NCBI GenBank assembly: GCA_019054805.1
Contig: JAHQIY010000003.1
Coordinates: 2,914,001-2,978,000 of the forward strand
From: Brachionus manjavacas
Lineage: Eukaryota > Rotifera > Eurotatoria > Ploima > Brachionidae
DNA: 64,000 nt
Reading direction: 5' to 3'
This document shows positions 23,701-35,600 of this stretch, piece by piece. The stretch's first letter is position 1, and each line of letters opens with the position of its first letter. Position numbers and translations under genes: made by a program. Under the pieces are notes generated by a model. It was not told the origin of the DNA and ran no database searches. It worked only from the letters and a program-made list of their open reading frames with translations.

Positions 23701-23877
23701 AAACTGGCTATTTTTGTATTAAATATTGCTCCAACTAGCGCTTTTATTAGGCGCTTCTTTAGTATTTGCGGAATTATATCCAATAAAACAAATGGAAACA
23801 TGAAGGACAATTTATTTATTACAAGTTGCATGGTAAGAGCAAATATTAATATCCTTGAAGAGTTAAATGAATGTTAA
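20758..23877 (+). pseudogene. hAT transposase (multi-exon, two in-frame stops)
   Basis: Exon pieces join in phase: 20758 to about 20906; 20974-21532; 21609-22175; 22236 to about 22337; 22394-23877. Introns are short and AT-rich (for example 22176-22235, 60 bp). Features in order are a C2H2/BED-like finger (CKICEKDF...HLKTH, about 21625-21700) and the first catalytic Asp in IIDIWTSE. These are followed by ITCDEGSS (second acidic block, only after splicing), CACHKLNIAV, and LTRWSSAF. The dimerisation region is FWRKYKEKFPKLLKLAIFVL plus APTSAFIRRFF. The last exon is in one frame but carries TGA at 23194-23196 and a TAA near 23252, so the protein would be truncated before the dimerisation domain. 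Otherwise it is remarkably complete. Confidence 0.82.
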
Positions 23878-23954
23878 TGTCTATTAATATTTTAAATTTT
23901 TACTTTTTGAAAAAAAATATCTTAACAATACATAGTTTTTTTTTAACTTTAGCA

Positions 23955-24128
23955 AAAATTTCAGGTTATATGTGTTGGTATAGGTATTGTTACCCGAAAA
24001 TTTCGGGTATTTGGGTATGGGTATGGGTATGGCTACCCGAAAAATTCAGGTTATGGGTGTGGGTATTGGTTCGGTGGGTTTTACCCATACCCACCCAAAA
24101 CCTGAGAAAAGATGGGTACATGTGTCTG
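23955..24128. repeat. Right TIR of hAT with GGGTATG array
   Basis: Reverse complement of the left arm with a few differences. The GGGTATGGGTATGGGTAT run lies at about 24012-24031. Confidence 0.85.
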
Positions 24129-24780
24129 CTTACTGTTGTAAGTTACACATGAAAATTTTTTAATCAAATTCGAAAATTTATTTAATTTAAATCAAATTTA
24201 AATTAAAGCAACTTTTTCTTCCAATTTTAAATTTAGTTTTTTCGATTAATTTTATTTTCTACAAAATTAAAATAAAATTAAAATAAAATTTACGTGAAGA
24301 TGGCATGCATTGGTCATCGTAATCGCAATATTGATTATGACTTGATCTGGGTACTAAAAAAAATTTTAAAGTTGAAAAGGTATACTATATCAGAGAAAAT
24401 TAATGTAATATTAGAGTAAATTGAATTTAAAAAATAAAATAATTTTTTTTACAAAAAGTACAACAAGGAAAAGGGTCGGAGAAAAAAATTAAAGGATTTT
24501 AATTTTTTAATATTCTCAGCTTCTATCCATGATAAATTCGATTTTTTAATTAAAAATAACACTAGTCTGATCTTTCAAAAATAAAAATTACTAAACATTG
24601 CGAATTTTCATTCGTAATATTTAGTAATATTTACTAATAAAATTTATAAATCTTTAAAAATTAAAAAAATTAAGCTTTTAAAAAATCTTTTTTGGATCTA
24701 TTCTAATAGGAACTTTTTTGCAATTTTTCAATTTATGAAATTAAGTGAAAGTAACACTACAATCTAATAGGAAATCAAAT
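24129..24780. other. Intergenic AT-rich DNA
   Basis: No gene seen. Confidence 0.4.
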
Positions 24781-25290
24781 GAATTTGACTACAGTTGTAA
24801 TTTTAGCTACCGATTGCTGAGATCTGAATTTGCCAAGTTTGTTTTTGAATTCATATGTTGAAGTTGCCAAAATGACAGAGTGTGGTAGCTCATTCCACAT
24901 AGATGCTACTCTGTTGGTTAAAAAGTTTTCTCATGCCCTTGACAAACAGAGTTGCTTCTTGAGTCTGGGTTTAATATGTAAATTCGGCGATAATCAATCA
25001 CTATTTTGAACTATATTTGGATCAGTGAGTGCGTTTAGTTGATCAATACTCTGTTTTTAGACAATTTTTGAAATGTTGAATTGCATCACCTCTTCTTTTT
25101 CTACTTTCAAGCGTGGACTTGCCGATTTTTGCTAATCTAGATAGATAGTTGAGATTCCTGAGACTAGGCACTAGTTTGGTATCTCTACGTAGAAATTTTT
25201 TTAGTCTGGAAAATTCTTTCATTTGCAGAGGATTCCACGCTGGCAAAGAAGAAAAAAAGTTTATTGATTTATTGATCTCCAAGTGGGTAA
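24781..25290 (-). mobile_element. CR1-like reverse transcriptase C-terminal fragment
   Basis: The minus-strand frame (25043-25282) contains PAWNPLQMKEFSRLKKFLRR, TKLVPSLRNLNYLSRLAKI and ESRKRRGDAIQHFK. This is the same block seen in the 1.5-2.3 kb element but strongly diverged. Past the stop, scattered similarity (VKGMRKLFNQQSS, then VE.ATTLCH) continues to about 24.8 kb with interruptions. It is a 5'-truncated, dead copy. Confidence 0.75.
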
Positions 25291-25576
25291 TCCTTCATCA
25301 TGAATTAGCTTCTCCATGATCTTATCTATTATCGAGATTTAGGATTGAAGATTAAGGCGCCCAGCACTTTTCTGGTGCAACTTTTTGTGTTCTTTCAAGC
25401 ACAATTTGAAGCTAAGGTCTGGGACTTTTCCTTCGATATGCACAACCGTTCAAATGCCAAATTTACGGAATTTCGTATACGGACCACCGGAAAATAATAA
25501 TCCAATTACTTTTTTAAAATTTATATAGCAGACTGAATAAAACATTTAAAAAGCCTTGTTTTGGTAAAGTTACAAT

Positions 25577-25658
25577 CAGAGCTGTTTAAAAGTCACAAAA
25601 AAAAGTTCAAGTCCGGACTTTGACTTGACTTGAGACATGTGACTTTTAAACAACTCTG
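25577..25658. mobile_element. 82-bp hAT MITE (miniature inverted-repeat element)
   Basis: Ends are CAGAGCTGTTTAAAAGTCAC and, on the other strand, CAGAGTTGTTTAAAAGTCAC. Flanking 8-mers GTTACAAT (25569-25576) and GTTACAAC (25659-25666) match 7 of 8. The interior is made of GACTT/AAGTC repeats. The CAGAG tips and the 8-bp duplication indicate hAT mobilisation. Confidence 0.82.
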
Positions 25659-25666
25659 GTTACAAC

Positions 25667-26651
25667 TCCATGGGTCTCTAATGAGTTTGAAAGACTATTA
25701 TCTGAAATAGTTTGCTATTTGTCAGAATGTGTTCATGGATTCACTATCCTCGTATCAGAGACCAGCTATTTGATTACTTTTTCCAAATGTTGAGTGACAA
25801 TAAATTAGAAATAATAGAATAGCTTTATCTGAAGAGAAATTTTTGAAACAATTATACGAGGAGGAAAATTTAAGAACTCAAAAATAATTAAACAGCAAAA
25901 GACTGAAGAAAAACAAAAGCGAAGCATCATCAGCTTAGAAATTTTTGTCGACGTGGAAAATACAGTTTTCCTAATTTATTATTTTTAAATTTTTTTTCTT
26001 ACCAAGCCAAAGCTATTTCAGAAAAAAAAAATCAAAATTAGTTAATTAGCTAACTTTTTATACGCTTGGATTTTTTTAATAATAAAAAAGAAATTATTTT
26101 GATTAAAATTAATAATCAACTTTTTTTTAAATTAAAATTTTTAATTGATTATTCATAAGACGATTTTATATATTTTCAAATGAAAATTTAAATATTAACA
26201 TGATGAGTTAATATCAATCCTAAAAAAATAACCTTAAAAAATTAAAAAACTAATTTACACTTAAATAATCATTAAATCGGTGGTTTTAATTTAAAATAAC
26301 TTAATCCAGATTGCTAAAAAGTTAACACTAAATGATACAATTTAAAATTATTTTTTGCTATCTCAAGAGTTAGATAAAATCATGTTAGAAAAGATTTAAT
26401 AAAAGTTTTTTAATTTGAAACTTAAACAATATTTTAATCTTTTGTTTAAATTTTAAATTGCTGTTATTAATGGGTTATTTAATACCCTAAAAATCGAGCA
26501 GGTTTAAAGACTCCTGTATTTTATAAAATCACTTAAAGCAATTATATTTTGTTTTATTACAAAAGAATCGTTCCTGGATTTCCAATTTTATAATTAAGTT
26601 AAAGATTAATCCAATTTACCCCAATTGAATGGAAAAAAAATAATGTCTTAC
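25667..26651. other. Region downstream of the EB-module gene
   Basis: No separate gene seen. It may hold the last exon of the minus-strand EB-module gene: an acceptor CCAG near 26558 would complete a TGA stop and is followed closely by AATAAA. Confidence 0.35.
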
Positions 26652-29600
26652 AGCAAGCTGAAAAATCCGAATCATAGTATCTATTCGAATCGCATCTGAA
26701 AAAAAAGTAAGAGTGTATTTTATTTTTTATTTGGTAAAAGCTTTACTGGCAACTGTTCGATATACAAAACAAGAAAGCATAGTCCTAATTAAAAAAAATA
26801 TTAATATTTTTTGATAATTGAGTTAGTTACTTGACAAGACTCATTTGAACCATCTGAAGTAGGTATACAATCGTTGGTGTAAGCTAATTTTTCCTCTAGG
26901 AAAAAAAACAAAATTTTGACTTTTATTTTTATCAAAATTTACCACAACGAAAATTGGAAATATTCTTTTAAAAAAAAAAAATTAAAATAATTGTAAGTTA
27001 ATTTTAAAATAAAATAACCCAATATTTGGTAAACGGACAAAGGCAAGTTTGATTTGAGTAACACACTAGACCAAAATAGTCTTGGCACTGTGAAGTTTCA
27101 TTGCATGAATCTCGGAAAGTTTTTCGATCTAGACATTGCTCAGATGCTGAGTCATAGTATTTTGTTGAGGGACACCTTTACAATAGATACTCTTTAATGA
27201 AATTTTAGATCGTAAAAATAAATTAAACAGTAAAAAGACAACAAAAATTCTACGATTAGAGTTTTAATTTAGGATTAGAGTATTCTGATGTGAAGAGTTA
27301 TAAACGACTTAAGAAAAAATCTTCTAGTCAAAAAATAGTACATGCTCAAGATCAAGGTGTTCCAAGTTTAATTCTGAAAGAATTCAAAGAAAAATATTCA
27401 TCGAGACACGGCTCTTAAAAACTCAAGAAATCTTAAAAGGGTTGATGGGTTCAGTAGAGTCTATGTTAACAAAGAGAGAGTTCGATAAGTGTTTGAGAGA
27501 GGAGGTAAAGAAAAAGAATGCCAACATTCAAAGAGATGGTATCGTTATAGAAGGGAGGCTTAATTACATCTTTATAGATGGTAAAAAGTAAATAGTAGAG
27601 AATTTTATTAAACAAGTCCACTTGAACAATGTGGATCGACTATTTTAAATTCGTGTACTATGAATGGTTATACCAATGTTGGGGGAAATGATTGTGCATC
27701 AGAACAATGATCTGATGCACCTTATGGAATAGAAGAATTACGTTGTTTTTATGCAAATCCAACATCAATTTGCAACAAATGGGATGAGTTTAACCCTTTC
27801 GTTAGTGAGCTTAAAGTTCATGAGTGAGGAGACATGGTTCAATGCAACACTATTAGTAATTTAACGAATTACAATATGTATCGTAGAGATATGAATGAAC
27901 CCGATTTGCAAACAGGTGGTGGAGTGGTTATTTATGTCAGAAATTATTTAATATCTTATGAAATAGACTGTTTTCCAGTAAAATCCGAACAAATGTAGTG
28001 GCAAACATAAACTTCTAAAAGGATGTATTTATCGTCCACCAATAAGACAATATCGAAGTGTCAGTATTGGAAAGGAAACAATCGATATTAATAATCCTAT
28101 CAAGTCAGAAAAATTGTTGATTGAGCGCAAGATATTCCCAAATATGCTGGTTTTTGGAGATTTCAATTATTCCTCAATCAAATGGGAAGCGAAAGGTGGA
28201 TCCCTAGATGGACTCGGATTCAAGGCAAGTGAAGAGTTTCTTGTGGTATTAAACGACTTTTTTTTGCATCAGTTCGTTATTGAGTTATTGAGCCAATTTT
28301 TGGTGAGAAGGTTCTAGATTTGGTCATTGCTGAAGATCCTGACATTTTTTATAATATTGAAATTTAACCACCAATTGGGTACACTGATAAAATGAGACTG
28401 CATTTTAACTTGATGATTGGAATAATTTTGGAAGAAGGAGTCACAGCTAATGCAAAAATGATTAAAAGGCTGAACTACATCGTCGGAAATTATGTTGACA
28501 TTAGAAAAGATTTTATTCCAGTAGACTGGTATGATCTTTTTAATGAAAAAAAATTTTGAAAAATTTTGTGAGCTTTTTCAAAACAAATATAATGAGATAA
28601 TACGTAGATAATAATCCTGATTGGTTTAAAAATCAGACATCAAGTTAGCATGTCAAATTAAGTTCAAGGCTTTTGCCAAATACCAAGGAGCTTCTACAAC
28701 GAACAAACATGAGCTGAAATCTAAATTCAACAAGCAGGCTAGAAAAGTTAAGGCGCTGGTTAAATTAGCTCATATGTGCTATGAAAAGTCAAAAGTCGAT
28801 AAGTGCAAATCGAATCCATATATATTATTCTCGTATGTGAATAGTAAGAAAGACGTTTAGTGTAAAATCAGATCGCTTACTGACAAACTGGGAAACGGCA
28901 ATGACATCGCAAAATGTCTAAATGATCATTTTTTCAGTTCATTTAAAGCAAAGGAGTTTGTAAATAGGGTTCCCTTAGAGAGCTGAAATAGAGTGCATAT
29001 TAAATCCGGATTTAGCTTACAGTCAAGCTGTTATTAATAGAGACTTGACAAAAACAAATCAATAGGTACCGATTGCATTCATCCATATGTACTTAGTGAA
29101 TGTAGTGATGTATTTTGTGAACCGTTATCTTTAATGTTCAAATTATCGTACGAGTCCAGTATGATGCTAGCATGTTGGAAAAGAGCAAATGTTACTCCAG
29201 TCTACAAAAAGAAAGGTAGTAAAACAAATCCAGAAATCTACCGCCCAATATCGCTATTATCGGTTCTAATTAAAAAAAATTGAAAAGCAAATAGGATATT
29301 TAATGAAGGTATTTATTGGAACACAATTTACTGTCGGTGCATCAGAATCTGTATAACTAGCTTGCTAGAAACTCTAGATATCATTGCTGAGGCATTGAAT
29401 AGAGGATTCAGTGCTGTGGTAGTATTCTTAGATTTTGCGAAGGCATTTGATTTCGTCTCGCATAAGTTACTTAAGATCAAGTTAAAGAGTTATGGATTTA
29501 CGGGTAAGCTTTTGGGGTGGCTAGAAAATTTTCTTCAAGATAAAAAACAGAGAGTAGTGATAGGTCAGTATGAATCTGATTGGGTTGATGTGCTAAGTGG

Positions 29601-32600
29601 CGTTCCACAAGGTTCAATCCTTGGTCCTTTACTTTTTTTGATCTTCAAAAAAGATTTTCCCAGAGATAGTAAGTCATTTTTGAAAGCTGTTTACGGATGA
29701 CAGTAAATTGATTAGTGTCTTTAGAAATACTGTTGATCAAATGCTAATTCAAGATGACATTGACAAGATGTTTGAGTGAAAACTTCCTATCAAACCGAGT
29801 AGTGAACAAATGGAATGTGCTGCCACGCCAGTTGCAAGTTCGATTAACTAGTTCAAAAACAGACTGTATAATTTTGGTAGAAATAATAAAAAATGAAAAG
29901 TCTACAATAGCGGGACTACTTTAGTCTTCTTGCTTTGTCATTTTGGATTAACTAAATTGGCCGTAGAATATAAACTACTATTATTATCATTATTATTACT
30001 TTTAAAAATAAAAAATTAATTCAATTTATAATTATAATAATAATATAATCATTGTTATAATCATTTAAAATAGAACTGAACTACGAAACGGTAAGACTTG
30101 AAAAAATAATTTCAGTCCATTTCCAGAATAAAATGATAGATTAAAGAATTTAGATTTAAATATTGTCGAAATTTTTTTAAAAATACTTTCTAAACCCTAT
30201 TTTCTTTTTATTTTTTTTATTAACTTCCTCTATTTCTTCAACTATTTTCAGATTACCTGCATGTCCATGAATTGGTAGTAAACGGAATAGCCAGACAAAC
30301 TAGTGAATAGGGAAAGTAATCCGCACATTGGGAGTTATTCATTGTAACTGTTTCATAAATGCAACTATCTCCATATAGAAGTTTAGGAACTTAATAAAAA
30401 AAATAAAAATTTAAAATTAAATATATTTAAATTATTTACCACATTCAATTGAATTCCAGTATTTATCCTCACTATTGCATCTTAGTCAATTTTTCTCTAT
30501 TAAAATTTTTTTTTTTAAAGAAAAACAAAATTTACAGGCAAACTGAATAATTACAAAGCAAATTTTTACTCTGTAAACATGGCTCTTGACCCACTGAAGA
30601 ATCACAGCTTTCTCCAAATGACAATTTTATAGCTTTAAGTTTATTTGAAAAATTTGATAGCAATTTATTTCATTTTAAATTTTACAGCATCTTGATCCAT
30701 TCTTTTATTTAAATTAAATCAAAACTTAAAACAAGATTTAACTTCAAAATTACCCAGTAATCACTTGACGGACATCTTTGATTTCAAAATAAAAATTATT
30801 TTTAATATTTTTTTTTTTTCTAATAATACTCGCAAGATGATAAACATTCTAGTCCAAGATAGTCTTGACATTCAAATGTTTGGTTACAATTTGAATTAAA
30901 CTCAAGTTTAGGCACTTGGTAAAAAATATAAAAAACCAGCAACAACAATAAAAATTAATACTGCAAATTGAGGCTGTAGAGTTCCAAAATTTATCAGGAT
31001 CACAACTAAATTTTAAGATTAAAAAAATTTATTTTTGCTCAGAAAAAAGTTATTACAGACACATTAGATTATTTGTATCACATGATAAAAGCCTTGTGGT
31101 ATCACATTGAATATCTTGAATGCAAGATGACCCATTCATAAATTTTAAAACTTAAAATAAAAAAAAATTATTTATTAGATAAACAATTCTAAGTTATGAA
31201 AAAATTTTATAAATCAAAAATTCCGTGAAAGACATTCAAAAAAAGGTTTTTTAAAAATTGTTTTGTATTTTTATCTTTTTAAAAAATTTTAGCTATAGTT
31301 ACCACAAATTTCGTAGTTCCAAAAATGAGTCTCGGGACATCTAAGGAAAAATTATCAAAAAATGCTGAAGAGATTGAATAATTTTACAAGCATTGGTTTA
31401 GTGTATCATTACATGTCAAATGCAAAGTTGAATCACATTCATCAGTTGAATTACAAAACAGACCATAGCTGGTAAAGTACTCTGAATAATTTAAATAATT
31501 TTTTTTTTTGAATGTTAAGAACCAAGAACTTACTACAATTTATTCCATCATGATATTGCTCTAAAGGACACTCGCACAAATCACTAATGCAACTTAGACC
31601 TTGGTTCTCATTGCATGGAGAATTATTATTACAACTTTCATTTAGATTTTTTTTGTTTTCTTCAAAAAGAAAGATGAAAAATAAAAAAAATTGGTTTCTT
31701 TAATTCTACGGCATTTGGTTCCATCCCAATAGAAGTCCGAACAACAGAGACATTTTTTTGAGCCATGAACTGAAAGACATTGCAGCCCCAAATCAAAGCG
31801 ACACTGATTATCATTTTCACAATCGGTGCCGTTTAAAAATTTCTGAGTGCAATTGTCATGAACATTAGACCAATATCTGGTGTAGTCGCAATCACACTTA
31901 TAGACTGTATCACCATTAAGAACGCAATTTAAAAGTTTAGTTTCATCGCAGCCTAATTCAATTGAGCAAGAATCCAAATAGGAACCTTTGGTAACACAAT
32001 TGTTACCATTCCAAAATTTTGGATACACACAAGTGCATATGGATTCTTTGCACTCTAAATTGGAGTTTATTTTGCATTGAGAGGCATCAGTGCATCCAAA
32101 TTGATTATAATCAATCTTTAATTCTATTTCGAGTTAATTGAGTAATAATTTAAAATAAAAAATAGCAAGATTTAGTACGAGAACACTTTTTAACAAACTA
32201 ATTGATAATATTTGGGTATTGTACCATTCGTGGACAATCGTCAATGGAAATTGATAATGCATGATTCATGGACAATTTTTCGACTGTGATAATTAATAAA
32301 TTTATATTATCATTAATATTATTTATTTCAAATATAAAACGTCAAGGCGATGCAAAAAAAAAGTTTAAAAATTAAAAAATAGATTAAATTATAATAATAA
32401 AAGCCAATTTTAGTATTATTGAAAGTAAATAATCAATTAATTGTCTAAACCCTTTTAAAAATTCAGTGTTAAGTATAAAACTTGTTTGACAATCGAACAA
32501 TAATATTGTTTATTAATAATCAATAGATAAATCAATTTAAATTGACAATTGTCCAAGGTTGGCACAAGACCCTAAATTTTTTACTAAATTTAATAAAATG

Positions 32601-35600
32601 AAACATTGAAATACCTAACCATCGGAAGATTTTTCAAAAGAAAAAATTGTGATAAATTAAATTATTAACGTTTGTTTACTTTTTGTAAAATTTAAATTTT
32701 TAATATAAATAATAAAATAAAAAAAAATCTTTGTGGGATAAAGATTCTAACTTTGCCAATTAACTCTGGATTAGACATTATAAATTAGTTATTTGACTTT
32801 TTTTTGAATTTTCAAAATGCCTGTTCCATTTTTGTAACTCTTTAAACAGTGCCAAAAACGTCTCATTGATTTATTCGAAGGCCCTGAATCTAAAAACTTT
32901 TCTCTTGATTCTGCTAATAGCTCATCAATTTGCTTATTTTTAAAATTGTCTAACTGTTGTGAAGAACTACTAGATGTAAGCAAATTCAACTCAGATAGAA
33001 ACAGATCCATTTTACTAAAAGAGATGAAACTGCCTTTATATTTTTTAAATTTTCTTTAATTTTAAATTGACCTTTAAAACCTTATAAATCATGACACTAA
33101 TCCAACGTTTAGTAGTTTTAGTTGATTTATAGGGTTTCACAGGTGTTAGACTTCGCATTTCAAGCCAAAAATTAGAAACTCAGATAGCACTTTAGTTTTG
33201 AATTTCTGAAAATTAAAAAGAAAAAGTTTATCATTTTCCAAGCATTGTAAAATTGACAGTGACAAAGACAAAGACACAGCTGAAGTAATTGACGAAAATG
33301 ATGATAAAAAAATTGAACCCAAAAAACTTATTTTAAGACAAAAATTTTTAGATATGATAAAACAATAGCCTTTAGAACCTTAAGTTTCTCTTTCAATAAT
33401 TTCATTATAAGGTTCCTTTTTTTGGCAAATATGTTTTTTTTTGAAAAGAATACTTTAAAAAATAGTTGGTTAATTCTATTCAAACAGGTCTAGCCTTCGT
33501 GACACCAGAATAAAAAAAGATATATCTACTTAATTAATAGGGGAAAAACTCCAAATTGATTTAAAAATTGAAATTTCATTTAAATCAATTGAAGTAACAT
33601 GTGAAGAACAATTTATGGTTTAAATGCAAAAAAAAAACCCTAAGCTAATTTATAGTTCTATGAATAAAAGAGAGAATTTAACGATAGTAAAAGCGCACTC
33701 AAAATACAAGAACAATTAATTATGGACCGAAATGGTATTGCCAATCATTTAAACGAGTACTTAAAGTTGGTTTTTACGAAGGAAAATCCTTCAGAAGAAC
33801 AAGAGTTGCCACCTCGAACCGACAAAACATTCCAGTTAAACCCTTTTACAATTTGCTACCCGTTGAATATCGCAAAATATATAAATAAGCTAAATGAAAA
33901 CATATCGCCTGGACTGGACTAAATCTTCAGGTCAGTACTCAAAAATTGTTCAGCTTCATTATCCGTACCATTATCTAAATTTTTCACTAAATCATTTGCT
34001 GGGGTGTTCTTCCGAACCGCAAATGTGCCACCTTTGCATAAGAGTAGCTCAAAGGTAGAGGTTACCAATAATAGGCCAGTTTCTCTGACATCTATTGTTG
34101 GTAAAATAATGGAAAGAATTGTGAGAGATGAACTTTTAGTTTTTATAGTTGTAAATAAATTAATAAGCGAAAAACAGCATGGGTTTATGCCAAACAAATC
34201 ATGCAACACTAATTGTGAGATGTAAAAAGGTAACTAAATTGATGTTTTGTATACTGATTTTTCCAAAGCCTTTGTAAAGTATCACATAAAAAAATATTAG
34301 CCAAGTTAAAAGCTTACGGTAATATTTGATTTATGAGATGATTTTATCCACTCAAGTTGGTGAGCCTCTTGAGTGGATAAAATCATTTCAAATAGGCAGA
34401 AAACAGAAAATTGTCATTTGTAACATATCGTCAGAGATGGTTGAAGTTACATGTGAAGTTCTTCAAAGGTCGGTTCTCGGACCTATCCAATTTGTTTTGT
34501 ATATAAACGATATGTTAGATAATATTCGAAGTCAATGCCTGGGCTATGCAGATGATCTTTAATTATTGGAGTCATAAATAACAAAGCAGAGCAGATGTCA
34601 AAGGAATGATTGTATGAAAAATACTTTATTTAATGGAAAATACTTTATTGAATGAAGGAAAAAATGTTACGTTAATAGAAACACTGTTTAAAAAAATCTG
34701 GGTGTATTTGTATCTGATGACTTCAAATGGAATAAGCAATGCGGAAGCAGCGAAAGCAAATAGGGTTCTTAGACAAATCAAGAACCCATTTGTATCCCTA
34801 GATCAGGCTATGCTGAAACTTTTATTCACTTGTCTCGTAAGACCATATCTTGAAGAGTATGTGGAGTCCTGCAACAAAGTCCGACATATTAATTTTGGAA
34901 AGGGTGCAAAGAAGGGCAACAAAATTACTCAAATCGTTGAGGAACGTTTCACATGAAGATAGACTAAATACCTTGTGACTTACAAGTCTAAAAAGTCGTA
35001 GAACTAGAGGAGACCTCATTCAAATGTACAAAATAATCAATGGCTTTGAGAAAATTTTTCAATTCAGTTAAAAGTTTTGGCACTAAATTTAAGAAGTGAG
35101 AATAATATGAGGCTTACAAGAGAATTGACCAAACGCGGCTCATACAGCTACAATTTCGTTACAAATCGAGTAGTGTCAAAACATGTCACAGGACAGTGTC
35201 AGTTCTAAATCAATCAACAGTTTCAAATCAAGGATAGACAATGAATTGCTTGGCAATGGACAAAAAAAGAGAAGAAAGACTGTCAAAGCCGTCCAGGGGC
35301 TAAATGCCGACGAGCGTTAGCATAGCATAGCTATACTACAGTCTCAATACTCCCACTTCTACTACTATCAAATCAATTTAATAAAAAGTTATCAATAGGA
35401 TAAAAAATACTCTCATAATAAAAAATCTTGTTAAATTAATTTTTGCATTTACCACAATAGTTTTTTTGCGAATCCCAATATCTTTCAATTGAACAAAGAC
35501 ACCTATTGATTCCGGTTTCATCATACATGCAAGCCAGACCATAGCCACATTCGTCTTCTTTTTCAAAAGTACATTGAGAAAAGAATGCTAGTTGTCTCAC

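Larger units (their letters stand above)
20299..24128 (+). mobile_element. Nearly complete hAT transposon with CCCATAC-rich long TIRs
   Basis: A 3.83-kb element. The ends read CAGACAC-TGTACCCATC inward from both sides and form inverted repeats of about 175 bp (20299 to about 20475 and about 23955-24128), almost identical to each other. The arms contain runs of CCCATAC and CGGGTA motifs plus AATTTTCGGGTA palindromes. The flanking 8-mers CTTACACA (20291-20298) and CTTACTGT (24129-24136) agree at only the first five positions, so the target duplication is decayed or unclear. Between the arms lies a transposase gene in several exons, on the plus strand. Two in-frame stops make this copy probably inactive. 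Confidence 0.88.
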
